In this document: positions 17,579 through 26,039 of the stretch, one piece after another
Numbering within the stretch: position 1 is the first letter of the stretch
Layout of the letters: every line of letters starts with the position of its first letter
Origin: Sphingomonas sp. LT1P40
GTDB lineage: Bacteria; Pseudomonadota; Alphaproteobacteria; Sphingomonadales; Sphingomonadaceae
Reading direction: 5' to 3'
DNA: 64,000 nt
NCBI RefSeq assembly: GCF_036663835.1
Contig: NZ_JAXOJT010000001.1
Coordinates: 1,922,001-1,986,000 of the forward strand
Position numbers and translations under genes: made by a program
Notes under the pieces: model-generated
Told to the model about the DNA's origin: nothing
Databases searched by the model: none
Seen by the model: the letters and a program-made list of their open reading frames with translations, nothing else

Positions 17579-17890
17579 ATGACCCGCCTTGCCTCGCTCG
17601 CCGCCGCCGCGTTGACGGCCGCTGCGTTCATGCCCATCGCTGCGTTCGCCCAGTCGGGCGGCTATTATTCCGCGACCGCCGTTGAAGCGCCGAAAAAGGC
17701 CAGCTTCATCACCCAGAACACCGTGTGGAAGTGCAAGGACGGAACTTGCACTGCACCCAAGACGCCGATGCAGGACAAGGTGTTGTGCGAGCGCGTGGTC
17801 CAGCGCGTCGGTGCCCTTTCTGCCTTCACGGTTGGCGGTACGCCGTTCGATGCGGCGGCGCTGACGGCCTGCAACGCGCGCGCCAACTAA
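17579..17890 (+). CDS. CC_3452 family exported small protein
   Basis: A 103-residue protein with a signal peptide (MTRLASLAAAALTAAAFMPIAAFAQ, cleavage after AFA). The mature part has the pattern WKCKDGTCTAPK ... CERVVQRVGALSAFTVGG ... CNARAN, with four cysteines. I recall this as the CC_3452 family, common in sphingomonads and Caulobacter and of unknown function. It should be periplasmic with possible disulfides. The ATG follows GGGAGA closely. The divergent HxlR regulator is the only gene likely to be functionally tied to it. Confidence 0.8.
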   Translation: MTRLASLAAAALTAAAFMPIAAFAQSGGYYSATAVEAPKKASFITQNTVWKCKDGTCTAPKTPMQDKVLCERVVQRVGALSAFTVGGTPFDAAALTACNARAN

Positions 17891-17991
17891 GTCACTCTTG
17901 CGCCACAGTCATGCGGGCATCGGCGTCGCCGGTGCCCGCTTCGCGTTGAAACTTATTGCAAAGCAACAGGCTCGCGCCCCATCTTGGTCAC

Positions 17992-20082
17992 GTGTTGCGT
18001 CAATATGAACTTGTCGATCGGGTGTTGAGCTACGATCCGGACGCCGACGAGGCGCTGCTCAACCGCGCTTATGTGTTTTCGCTGCACGCGCATGGCAGCC
18101 AGAAGCGCGCCAGCGGCGATCCCTATTTCAGCCACCCGATCGAAGTCGCCGGCATCCTGACCGATCTGCATCTCGACGACGAGACCATCGCCACCGCGAT
18201 CCTCCACGATACAATCGAGGACACCGTTGCGACGCCGGAGGAAATCCTCAAGCGCTTCGGCCCCAATGTCGCGCGGCTGGTCGACGGTGTGACCAAACTC
18301 AGCCGGATCGAGGCGCAGAGCGAGAATGAACGCGCGGCGGAAAACCTTCGCAAATTCCTCCTCGCCATGTCCGACGACATCCGCGTGCTGCTGGTGAAGC
18401 TGGCCGACCGGCTGCACAATATGCGGACGCTCCACCATATCCCCAAGCCGGACAAGCGCCGCCGCATCGCACGTGAGACGATGGACATCTATGCACCGCT
18501 GGCGGAGCGGATCGGCATGTACGAGTTCATGAAGGAGATGCAGACGCTCGCCTTCCAGCAACTCGAACCCGAAGCCTTTGAATCGATCACCAAACGGCTG
18601 GAAGCGCTGACGGTCGAGGGCGAAGACCGCATCGCCAAGATCGCCTCGGGCCTGAAACTCCTGCTCTCACGCGGCGGGATCGAGGCGGAGATTTCCGGCC
18701 GCGAAAAACACCCCTATTCGATCTGGAAGAAAATGTCGGAGCGCCATGTCAGCTTCGAGCAGCTCAGCGACATCATGGCGTTCCGCGTCATCGTCGATGG
18801 CGAGGAGGAATGCTACCGCGCACTCGGCCATATTCACCGCCGCTGGCCGATGGTGCCGGGGCGGTTCAAGGACTATATCTCGACGCCGAAGCGCAACGGC
18901 TATCGCTCGCTCCACACCAGCATCATCCATGCCGGCGACACGCGCGTCGAAATCCAGATCCGCACGCGCGCCATGCATGCCCAGGCCGAACACGGCCTCG
19001 CCGCGCATTGGTCCTACAAACAGAATAATGTCCGCCCCGACACGCAAGTCCGCTGGATTCAGGACCTGGTCGAAATTCTCGAGACCGCCGAAAGCCCGGA
19101 GGAACTGCTCGAACACACCCGCATGGCGATGTATCAGGATCGCATCTTCGCGTTCAGTCCAAAGGGGGAGCTGATCCAGCTGCCAAAAGGCGCGACGCCG
19201 ATCGACTTCGCCTATGCCGTCCACACCGATCTCGGCGATCAGGCGGTGGGTGCGAAGATCAACGGTCGCGTCGTGCCGCTGCGTACCGAGATTCAACAGG
19301 GCGATCAGGTGGCGATTTTGCGTTCGAAGGCGCAGCACCCGCAGGACAATTGGTTGAACTTCGCGTTCACCGGCAAGGCACGCGCCGCGATCCGCCGCCA
19401 TTTGCGGCACAAGGAGCGCGATGAATCGATTGCGCTGGGCCGCAAGCTTTACGACGACATCGTCCGCCGCCTGCCGGTCGAGATCGGCAAGGAGGCGCAA
19501 AAGGCCGCGCTGACGCGCCTCAAAATCGCGGACAGCGACGCGTTGATGGAAGCGATTGCGCGTCAGAAAGTCAGCGATGCTCAGGTGATGGAGGCGCTGA
19601 TGCCCGGCTCCACCACCGGCGAGGACGCAGTCGCCCTGCCCGCACAGCGCGAACCGATCTCGATCAAAGGGCTCACTCCTGGTGTCGCCTTCAACCTCGC
19701 CCCCTGTTGCCACCCGATCCCGGGCGACCGCATCGTCGGCGTCCGCCAGCCCGACGCGCCAATCGAGATCCACCAGATCAGCTGTCCCAAGCTCGACGCG
19801 GTCGAGGATGAGGACTGGATCGACATTGGCTGGGGCGACAAAGCGGAAGGCGGCACCGCGCGCCTCGCCGTGACCGTCAAGAACGAGCCCGGCGCGCTCG
19901 GCGCGGTCGCCACGTTGCTCGGTCAGCACAAGGCGAACATTCTCAACATCCGGTTCGACACGCAGGACACGACCTTCCACACCAACATGATCGATGTGGA
20001 GGTGCGCGACGCTTCCCACCTGATGAAGCTGATCGCCGGTCTGCGCGCTGCCGATGCGGTGAGTTCGGCGGAGCGCGCGTGA
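17992..20082 (+). CDS. spoT: bifunctional (p)ppGpp synthetase/hydrolase (RSH)
   Basis: The single RelA/SpoT homologue sets (p)ppGpp levels in the stringent response. Of 696 residues, about 20-170 form the HD hydrolase domain (DPYFSHPIEVAGI; HD at 72-73 in ILHDTIEDT), intact and so likely active. The synthetase domain follows (HPYSIWKKM, EIQIRTRAMHAQAEHGLAAHW), then TGS (IFAFSPKGELIQLPKGATPIDFAY) and a C-terminal ACT domain (VKNEPGALGAVATLLGQHKANILN). I chose the GTG at 17992 because it gives the conserved LRQYELVDRV start; a TTG at 17956 would lengthen it. Confidence 0.95.
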   Translation: MLRQYELVDRVLSYDPDADEALLNRAYVFSLHAHGSQKRASGDPYFSHPIEVAGILTDLHLDDETIATAILHDTIEDTVATPEEILKRFGPNVARLVDGVTKLSRIEAQSENERAAENLRKFLLAMSDDIRVLLVKLADRLHNMRTLHHIPKPDKRRRIARETMDIYAPLAERIGMYEFMKEMQTLAFQQLEPEAFESITKRLEALTVEGEDRIAKIASGLKLLLSRGGIEAEISGREKHPYSIWKKMSERHVSFEQLSDIMAFRVIVDGEEECYRALGHIHRRWPMVPGRFKDYISTPKRNGYRSLHTSIIHAGDTRVEIQIRTRAMHAQAEHGLAAHWSYKQNNVRPDTQVRWIQDLVEILETAESPEELLEHTRMAMYQDRIFAFSPKGELIQLPKGATPIDFAYAVHTDLGDQAVGAKINGRVVPLRTEIQQGDQVAILRSKAQHPQDNWLNFAFTGKARAAIRRHLRHKERDESIALGRKLYDDIVRRLPVEIGKEAQKAALTRLKIADSDALMEAIARQKVSDAQVMEALMPGSTTGEDAVALPAQREPISIKGLTPGVAFNLAPCCHPIPGDRIVGVRQPDAPIEIHQISCPKLDAVEDEDWIDIGWGDKAEGGTARLAVTVKNEPGALGAVATLLGQHKANILNIRFDTQDTTFHTNMIDVEVRDASHLMKLIAGLRAADAVSSAERA

Positions 20083-20146
20083 ACGCGGCTTGCATGACGA
20101 GTCCAGTGGTTTAGGTTGGCAGCACACCTTCCCGAAAGGATCCCCA

Positions 20147-21973
20147 GTGGACCGCCGTACTTTTCTCGCCTCCAGCACCGCGACCGCCGCCGTGACCCTG
20201 ACCCCTGCCGCCCATGCGCTTCAGGCCGCGGCGAAGCCCGCCGCTGGTCCCGGTGACGCCGCGCTGAGCAAATTGTTCGATCAGCTGGTCCGCGACATGG
20301 TTCAGATGCAGCCGGAAATCGCCACCTATATCGGCTTCGACAAGGGTCCGGGGGCAGCGCTCAAGAGCCGACTCAACGATCGTTCGCCGGCGGGCAAGGC
20401 CAAAGTCCAAGCTGGCACCAAAGCCTATCTCGACCAGATCAAGGCGACCGATCCCGCAACGCTGTCCGAAACATCGAAGCTCGACCGCGAAGTCGTGAGC
20501 TATTCGCTCGAGGCGCAGCTGCTCCCCCGCGACAAATTCGGCATCGAATCGGTCAATCGTCCCTTCCCGATCTTTCAACAGGGCGGCGTCTATTTCGCGA
20601 TGCCCGATTTCCTGAACACCAGCCACACGATCGAAACCAGGGCGGATGCCGACGCCCTGCTCGCCCGCCTCGAACAGGTCAGTGCCGCGCTTGACGCCGA
20701 CACCGCGGAGCAGACCGAGCAGGCTAAGCGCGGTCTCGTCGCCCCGGACTTCTCGCTCGACCTCACGCTCGATCAGCTGCGCAAGCTCCGCGCACCCGCG
20801 CCGGTCGACAACAGCATCGCCAAATCGCTCGCCACCCGCACTACGGCCAAACAGATTGCAGGCGACTGGGCCGCGCACGCCGCCAAGATCATCGAAGCCT
20901 CAGTCTATCCCGCGCTCGACCGGCAAATCGCGCTGATCGAGCAGCTGCGCACCAAAGCCCGCACCAGTTCCGGCCTGTGGGGCGTCCCGCGCGGCGATGA
21001 AATCTACGCTGCTGCCGTCGCCGTATCGACCACGACCAATCTCTCGCCGGATGAAGTCCACAAGATCGGCCTCGACGAAGTCGCGCACATCACCGCTCAA
21101 CTCGACACGATCCTGAAGGCGCAAAGTTTGACCCAGGGCGCGATCGGCGAACGCCTCGCCGCGCTCAACGTTCGCCCCGATCAGCTTTACCCCGACACCG
21201 CGGCCGGACGGGCAGAGCTGATCAAATCGCTCAATGTCGACAATGAAAAGGTCGGTAAGCTGCTGCCGAAGATGTTCAGCAACCCGGTCATGCCCCCGCT
21301 CGATATCCGCGCGGTCCCGGTGGAGATTCAGGACGGCGCGTCGAACGGCTATTACAATCTCGCAACCCTCGACGGCTCTCGCCCGGCTATCTACTTCATC
21401 AACCTGAAGAGCGTTGCCGACTGGCCCAAATACACGCTGCCATCGCTGACCTATCATGAAGGGCTGCCGGGCCATCACCTCCAGCTCAGCACCACGCTCG
21501 GCTCACCCAGCCCGCTGATTCGCAAGTTCAGCTTCTTCGGCGCGTACAGCGAAGGGTGGGCGCTGTACGCCGAACAGGTCGCCGACGAACTCGGTGCCTA
21601 TGGGAACGATCTGGAGCGCGCGGGCTACCTCCAGTCCTTCCTGTTCCGCGCCGCACGCCTGGTCATCGACACCGGCATCCATCACAAGAAATGGAGCCGC
21701 GAACAGGCGACCGACTATATGGTCAAGACCGTTGGCTTCGCCCGTCCGCGCTCGCAACGCGAAATCGAGCGCTACTGCACCCAGCCCGGTCAGGCGTGCA
21801 GCTACAAGATCGGCCACACCAGCTGGGTCCGCGCCCGACAAAAGGCACAGGCGATCGCGGGCGACAAGTTCGACATCCGCTGGTTTCATGAGATCATCCG
21901 TCGCGGCTCGGTGCCGCTGACGATCCTCGAACGACTGGTCGAGGAAGACGCGCGCAAAATGGCCGCCGGCTGA
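20147..21973 (+). CDS. DUF885 family exported metallopeptidase-like protein
   Basis: A 608-residue protein beginning with a Tat-like signal (VDRRTFLASSTATAAVTLTPAAHA). DUF885 proteins are gluzincin-like; the key motif here is HEGLPGHHLQ, an HExxPGH variant in which the two His of HExxPGH would bind zinc, followed by SEGWALYAEQV with the third ligand Glu. Substrate is unknown; relatives are annotated as carboxypeptidase-like. The GTG at 20147 is preceded by GAAAGGA and gives the twin-arginine start; a longer frame to 20090 lacks support. Export across the inner membrane folded with its metal is the natural reading. Confidence 0.87.
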   Translation: MDRRTFLASSTATAAVTLTPAAHALQAAAKPAAGPGDAALSKLFDQLVRDMVQMQPEIATYIGFDKGPGAALKSRLNDRSPAGKAKVQAGTKAYLDQIKATDPATLSETSKLDREVVSYSLEAQLLPRDKFGIESVNRPFPIFQQGGVYFAMPDFLNTSHTIETRADADALLARLEQVSAALDADTAEQTEQAKRGLVAPDFSLDLTLDQLRKLRAPAPVDNSIAKSLATRTTAKQIAGDWAAHAAKIIEASVYPALDRQIALIEQLRTKARTSSGLWGVPRGDEIYAAAVAVSTTTNLSPDEVHKIGLDEVAHITAQLDTILKAQSLTQGAIGERLAALNVRPDQLYPDTAAGRAELIKSLNVDNEKVGKLLPKMFSNPVMPPLDIRAVPVEIQDGASNGYYNLATLDGSRPAIYFINLKSVADWPKYTLPSLTYHEGLPGHHLQLSTTLGSPSPLIRKFSFFGAYSEGWALYAEQVADELGAYGNDLERAGYLQSFLFRAARLVIDTGIHHKKWSREQATDYMVKTVGFARPRSQREIERYCTQPGQACSYKIGHTSWVRARQKAQAIAGDKFDIRWFHEIIRRGSVPLTILERLVEEDARKMAAG

Positions 21974-21994
21974 CGAGAAAGCGCCTGACCAAAA

Positions 21995-22022
21995 TGCCCG
22001 CCCGGATTGCACTGGGCGGGCA
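21995..22022 (+). terminator. hairpin after the DUF885 gene
   Basis: TGCCCGCCC (21995-22003) and GGGCGGGCA (22014-22022) form a perfect 9-bp stem with a 10-base loop, 20 bp after the stop. There is no U tract, so it may be a weak or factor-aided terminator. Confidence 0.5.
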
Positions 22023-22097
22023 GGAGCCGGCACACAAACATTGCCGCGCCGTCAAATCCCGCATGACGTTTCGCCCCCGCCACGCTAAACCGCCCCG

Positions 22098-23174
22098 ATG
22101 CAACGCCCCAAACTCTCGGTCGTCGTGCCGTGCTATAATGAAGAGGCCTGTCTTGAGCTGCTGTACGGCCGGATCGCCGCCGCCGCGCGCGGTGCAGTGG
22201 GCGAGGATTTTGAGATCGTGCTGGTCAATGACGGCTCGCGCGACGGCAGCTGGGCGGTCATGCAGCGCCTCGCCGCCGCCGACCCGCACCTCGTCGCGGT
22301 CAATCTGTCGCGCAACCACGGGCATCAGCTTGCGCTGACCGCCGGTCTCGATTTGTGCGCAGGTGAGGAAATCCTCGTCATCGACGCCGATCTACAGGAC
22401 CCGCCCGAACTGCTTGCCGACATGCGCGCCACCTTGCGCGAACAGGGTGCCGACGTCGTTTATGCCGTGCGCCGCAAGCGCGAGGGCGAGACGTTTTTTA
22501 AGAAAGCGACCGCCGCGCTGTTTTATCGCATGCTCGACCGGATCACCGATACACCGATCCCGCTCGACACCGGCGACTTCCGGCTGATGACGCGCCGCGC
22601 GCTCGACGCATTCCTGTCGCTTCCCGAACAGGCGCGCTTCATCCGGGGCATGGTCGCCTGGGTCGGCTTCCGGCAGGTACCGTTCGTCTATGACCGGCAT
22701 GAGCGGCACGCGGGCGAGACCAAATATCCGCTGGGCAAGATGATCCGCTTCGCGCTCGACGCGGTCACCGGCTTCTCCACCGCGCCCTTGCGTTTTGCCA
22801 GCCATGTCGGCCTTGCACTGACCGGCCTGTCGGCGCTGCTCGTCCTCTACATCGCCTCTGCCTGGCTGTTCGGTCGCGCGATTCAGGGCTGGACCTCGTT
22901 GATGCTGGTCGTCGTCGTGCTGGGCGCGGTGCAGATGTTCGTGCTCGGCATGATCGGCGAGTATCTTGGTCGGCTCTATGTCGAGTCCAAACGACGCCCG
23001 CTCTATCTTGTCGCCGATGTCGCCGGGCCGGTGAAGGGCCATGCCTCGCTCGGCTATCGCTTCATGGATTCGGGCGAGGTTACCGTCTCGCCGCACGCGC
23101 CAGTCCGCGTCGATGCGCCGGAACCCGCACCAAAGCCGTCGCGGCGCAAGTCCGAACCGCCGACGCTCCTCTGA
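22098..23174 (+). CDS. GT2 glycosyltransferase, GtrB/dolichyl-phosphate mannosyltransferase-like
   Basis: A 358-residue enzyme likely to load a sugar onto polyprenyl phosphate at the cytoplasmic face. The GT2 domain shows LSVVVPCYNEEACLELLY, VNDGSRDGSW, NLSRNHGHQLALTAGLD and DADLQDPPE with the metal-binding DxD. RRKREGETFFKK and FIRGMVAWVGF are typical of the GtrB/ArnC branch. Two membrane helices follow (HVGLALTGLSALLVLYIASAWLF and LMLVVVVLGAVQMFVLGMIGEYLG), then a Pro-rich basic tail of about 60 residues. It is the first gene of a plus-strand unit with the PBP4 gene and lies near gtrA and a GT-C-like gene. Confidence 0.9.
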   Translation: MQRPKLSVVVPCYNEEACLELLYGRIAAAARGAVGEDFEIVLVNDGSRDGSWAVMQRLAAADPHLVAVNLSRNHGHQLALTAGLDLCAGEEILVIDADLQDPPELLADMRATLREQGADVVYAVRRKREGETFFKKATAALFYRMLDRITDTPIPLDTGDFRLMTRRALDAFLSLPEQARFIRGMVAWVGFRQVPFVYDRHERHAGETKYPLGKMIRFALDAVTGFSTAPLRFASHVGLALTGLSALLVLYIASAWLFGRAIQGWTSLMLVVVVLGAVQMFVLGMIGEYLGRLYVESKRRPLYLVADVAGPVKGHASLGYRFMDSGEVTVSPHAPVRVDAPEPAPKPSRRKSEPPTLL

Positions 23175-24556
23175 AGCACGCGTTCGCCCTTCTCGCCCTC
23201 GCGCTGGCGACCCCGCTCGCCGCGCAACAGGTGCCGCTGCAAGAGCGCGTCGAGGCGGAGCTGGCCAAAGCCGCGACCGGCACTCGGTTCGGCTTGGTCG
23301 TGACGGACGCACAGGGGCGAGAGATCGTCGCGGTGAACCCGGATGGTCGCTTCATGCCCGCGTCGAACACCAAGATCGTCACCACCGCCGCCGCCTTCGC
23401 CACCCTGCCCGCGCTCGACCAGCCGGACAACAGCGGCGGTGCGACGGTAGGGATCGAGGGGCGTGACGTCATCCTCACCGGCAACGGCGACGCCCGCCTC
23501 TCCAGCGCGCCCGATTGCATCGCCAACTGCCTGTCGCAACTCGCCGACGCCATTGCTGCAAGGACAAAGCGCGTCCGCAATATCACCGGCGACGCCACGC
23601 TGTTTGTGGACGAGCGCTGGAGCGCTGGCATGAGCTGGAACAACATCCCTACCCGCTCCGGCACCGCCATCGCCGCGCTGACGCTCGACGACAATGAGCT
23701 GGTGGCAAAAGTCACCCCCGCCGCTATCGGCCAGCCGCCCCGCCTCGACCATCTCGGCTATCTCGCTATCGACAACCGCGCCGTCACCGTCGCGGCGGGT
23801 GGCAAGACCGACCTGTCCTATGACCGCCTGCCGTTCGAGCGGACGATCCGCCTGACCGGCACCATCGCAGCCGATGCTGGCGAGCGGGCCTTGCGGTTCG
23901 GCATCGACGATCCGGCGCATTACGCAGCGTGGCGGCTGGCGGCGTTGCTGAAAGAGCGCGGCGTCAAGGTGACAGGCGCCGTTGCTTCCCGCTATCGCTC
24001 CACCACCCAGTCCACGGTGAGTCCAAGCCCGCTTGCCAAGCTGACCCCGCCGCCGCTGGTTGAGGACGTCCGGACGATCAACAAGGACAGTCAGAACCTC
24101 CATGCCGAACTGTTGCTTCGGCGTACCGGCGCCGGGTCGGTGGCCGGGGGCCTTAGCCAGGTCGAAGCGATGTTCGCCACGGCCGGTGTGCCCCGGACCG
24201 CCTGGGACTTTTCGGACGGGTCGGGAATGTCGACCTATAACCGCATTTCTCCTCGTGGTATGGTCAAGCTTCTCAACTGGGTTGCTGGCCAACCATGGTC
24301 TGCAACATTCCGCGACACGCTCCCGATCGGCGGCGTGGACGGCACCCTTGCTCGCCGGTTCAAGGGCACGGCGCTTGAAGGCCGCATCTTCGCCAAGACC
24401 GGGAGCATCAACGCGACCAGTGCGCTGGCCGGTTACTTCCTCACCAAGAGCGGCAGGACCCTGACCTTTGCCGCCTATGCCAACGACGTCCCTTCCGAGG
24501 CCAGTGCGACGCCAATGACGGACGCTGCGCTGGTGATGATCGCCGAGGCCAATTAG
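23171..24556 (+). CDS. dacB: D-alanyl-D-alanine carboxypeptidase/endopeptidase, PBP4 (peptidase S13)
   Basis: A periplasmic class C penicillin-binding protein that trims or cuts peptidoglycan cross-links. The three serine motifs are present: SNTK at 65-68 in MPASNTKIVTTAAAF, SQN in DSQNLHAELLL, and KTG in FAKTGSINATSALAGY. Reading from a CTG at 23171 that overlaps the GT2 stop (CTGA) gives KHAFALLALALATPLAAQQ, a textbook signal peptide. No ATG, GTG or TTG exists upstream in frame, and the first standard start, GTG at 23231, would remove the signal. I therefore call the CTG start, with coupling to the GT2 gene. Confidence 0.85.
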   Translation: MKHAFALLALALATPLAAQQVPLQERVEAELAKAATGTRFGLVVTDAQGREIVAVNPDGRFMPASNTKIVTTAAAFATLPALDQPDNSGGATVGIEGRDVILTGNGDARLSSAPDCIANCLSQLADAIAARTKRVRNITGDATLFVDERWSAGMSWNNIPTRSGTAIAALTLDDNELVAKVTPAAIGQPPRLDHLGYLAIDNRAVTVAAGGKTDLSYDRLPFERTIRLTGTIAADAGERALRFGIDDPAHYAAWRLAALLKERGVKVTGAVASRYRSTTQSTVSPSPLAKLTPPPLVEDVRTINKDSQNLHAELLLRRTGAGSVAGGLSQVEAMFATAGVPRTAWDFSDGSGMSTYNRISPRGMVKLLNWVAGQPWSATFRDTLPIGGVDGTLARRFKGTALEGRIFAKTGSINATSALAGYFLTKSGRTLTFAAYANDVPSEASATPMTDAALVMIAEAN

Positions 24557-25284
24557 CTCTCCGGCTCGGCCACCACGATCAACGACAGGCCCGGTGGCAA
24601 CGGCACGCGGCCCAGCAGGTACCGTTCAAGCCCGAAAATCTTTTCGAACGCCCAGTTCAGCGGCTTAGGCGGCGGGGAATCGTCGCTGTCGTCCTTGCCG
24701 GTCAGTTTCCCCGCGAGGCGCGCGGCGATGGCCGCCGGGAACAGCAGCGAGTTGAAATAGCCGAGTTTGCGCCATTTCAGACCGGCCTTGCGCAGCGCGT
24801 CGGTCAGCGTCGCCTTGGAATAACGCCGCTGATGGTGGTTGACCACGTCATGCGCGCTCCACATCCATTGATGCGCGGGGACGGCGATCAGGATCTTGCC
24901 GCCGGGCTTCAGCCGCTTTGCCATGCCCTGAAGCGCGGCAACATCGTCCGCGACATGCTCGATCACGTCGAGCACGGCGATCAGGTCGTACTGCCCCTCG
25001 GCCACACCGGTCAGTTCGGGCAAGGGCGCGGTGCCGACGTCGCGGCCCAGCCGCTTGGCCGCCACCGACGCCGCCGCCGGATCGATCTCGATCGCATCGA
25101 CCGTCCCGAACGCACCCAGCATCGGGAGGTTATGGCCGGTGCCACAGCCGATCTCGAGGATTCGCGCACCCTTAGGCGGCTGGACATAGCGGGCGATATA
25201 GTCGGCGAGGATATCGCGGCGGGCGACATACCACCAATGGGTGGAATCATGCTCGGCCATGCGGTCGTAAACGATACGGTCCAT
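24553..25284 (-). CDS. class I SAM-dependent methyltransferase
   Basis: A 243-residue methyltransferase of the Methyltransf_11/UbiE-like type. Motif I is ARILEIGCGTGHNLPML at about 40-56, the acidic residue of motif II is in VDAIEIDP, and VLDVIEHVADDVAALQGMAKRLKPGGKILIAVP is the post-I/III block. The C-terminal part is hydrophobic (YFNSLLFPAAIAARLAGKLTG), and the enzyme resembles those acting on lipid-linked sugars or sugar donors. It follows gtrA on the same strand across the palindromic element, whose end lies two bases before its ATG, and its stop overlaps that of the PBP4 gene by four bases. Confidence 0.85.
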   Translation of the reverse strand: MDRIVYDRMAEHDSTHWWYVARRDILADYIARYVQPPKGARILEIGCGTGHNLPMLGAFGTVDAIEIDPAAASVAAKRLGRDVGTAPLPELTGVAEGQYDLIAVLDVIEHVADDVAALQGMAKRLKPGGKILIAVPAHQWMWSAHDVVNHHQRRYSKATLTDALRKAGLKWRKLGYFNSLLFPAAIAARLAGKLTGKDDSDDSPPPKPLNWAFEKIFGLERYLLGRVPLPPGLSLIVVAEPES

Positions 25285-25286
25285 AC

Positions 25287-25554
25287 AGGGTCTAAACTCA
25301 CTTATAACGAGGTCGTGACGGAGCCGAATTTGGCGCTAGGCAAGAAGCAAGGAGGGAGCGAGGGATTTCCATCGTGACCGACGCGCGACGCCGCATAGCG
25401 CCAAATTCGGCCCGCCGCTGCGCGGTTGCCGATGGAAGGTCACCGAACGGCGTCGTTTGCTTGCGCGTAGCTCCGCTACGCGACTGCGCTGCACTCCTTG
25501 TCGGTGACCTTCCATCGGCAATCACGATCCTCGTTATAAGTGAGTTTAGACCCT
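25287..25554. repeat. 268-bp palindromic (MITE-like) element with 26-bp terminal inverted repeats
   Basis: A perfect 26-bp inverted repeat bounds the element: 25287-25312 (starts agggtctaaactcactta) and 25529-25554. Inside are two further perfect inverted repeats, 16 bp at 25323-25338/25395-25410 (gccgaatttggcgcta) and 21 bp at 25426-25446/25501-25521, plus a short hairpin at 25465-25481 (gcgtagc-tcc-gctacgc). TA dinucleotides lie just outside (25284-25285 and 25556-25557). It fills the whole gap between the gtrA stop and the methyltransferase start and has no convincing open frame. It looks like a non-autonomous transposable element or a strongly folded RNA spacer. Confidence 0.8.
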
Positions 25555-25977
25555 CTATCCGAAAACCCATTGGCGATTGAGGGCGAAAGTGGCGATCGGC
25601 GTGATCGTCACCACCGGGATCAGCGGCACCCAATCGGGAAAGTGCATCACATCCGCCAGCACCCATGTAAAAATCGCGTTGAGCAGCAGCCCGAACCCCT
25701 GCACCGCCAGAAACTTCAGATGCTGGCGCCCGCTATTCTCGCGCGTGCCATGCCCTTTGAAGCTCCATGCGCTGTGCAGGAAAAAGCCGCAGGTTACGGC
25801 CACGGCAAAGGCGAACGGCACCGCCATCACTGCCTGCGGGAACACCCACCACGCCAGCGGCAGATAGACTGCGGAATAGATGACAGTCGAAATCACGCCG
25901 GCAATGCCGAAGCGGACAAGCTGCCCCAGCACGCCGCTGCGTTGCAATTCGCCGAACCGTTGGATGATTGCTGTCAC
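25555..25977 (-). CDS. gtrA: GtrA family membrane protein
   Basis: A 140-residue protein with four hydrophobic helices (QLVRFGIAGVISTVIYSAVY, VPFAFAVAVTCGFFLHSAWSF, FLAVQGFGLLLNAIFTWVLA, IPVVTITPIATFALNRQWVF). The F..H..WSF and LNR.WVF blocks are GtrA hallmarks. GtrA proteins are thought to flip or help transfer polyprenyl-phosphate-linked sugars. The start is GTG at 25977. Its TAG stop is formed on the CTA that directly borders the palindromic element. It diverges from the GT-C-like gene and is near a GtrB-like transferase, so a Gtr-type sugar modification set is likely. Confidence 0.88.
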   Translation of the reverse strand: MTAIIQRFGELQRSGVLGQLVRFGIAGVISTVIYSAVYLPLAWWVFPQAVMAVPFAFAVAVTCGFFLHSAWSFKGHGTRENSGRQHLKFLAVQGFGLLLNAIFTWVLADVMHFPDWVPLIPVVTITPIATFALNRQWVFG

Positions 25978-26039
25978 GCCCGCCTTGCCCTGAAGCCGCG
26001 CGTCGCACTAATGCCCATCCAACGACAGGGGAAGCGGTT

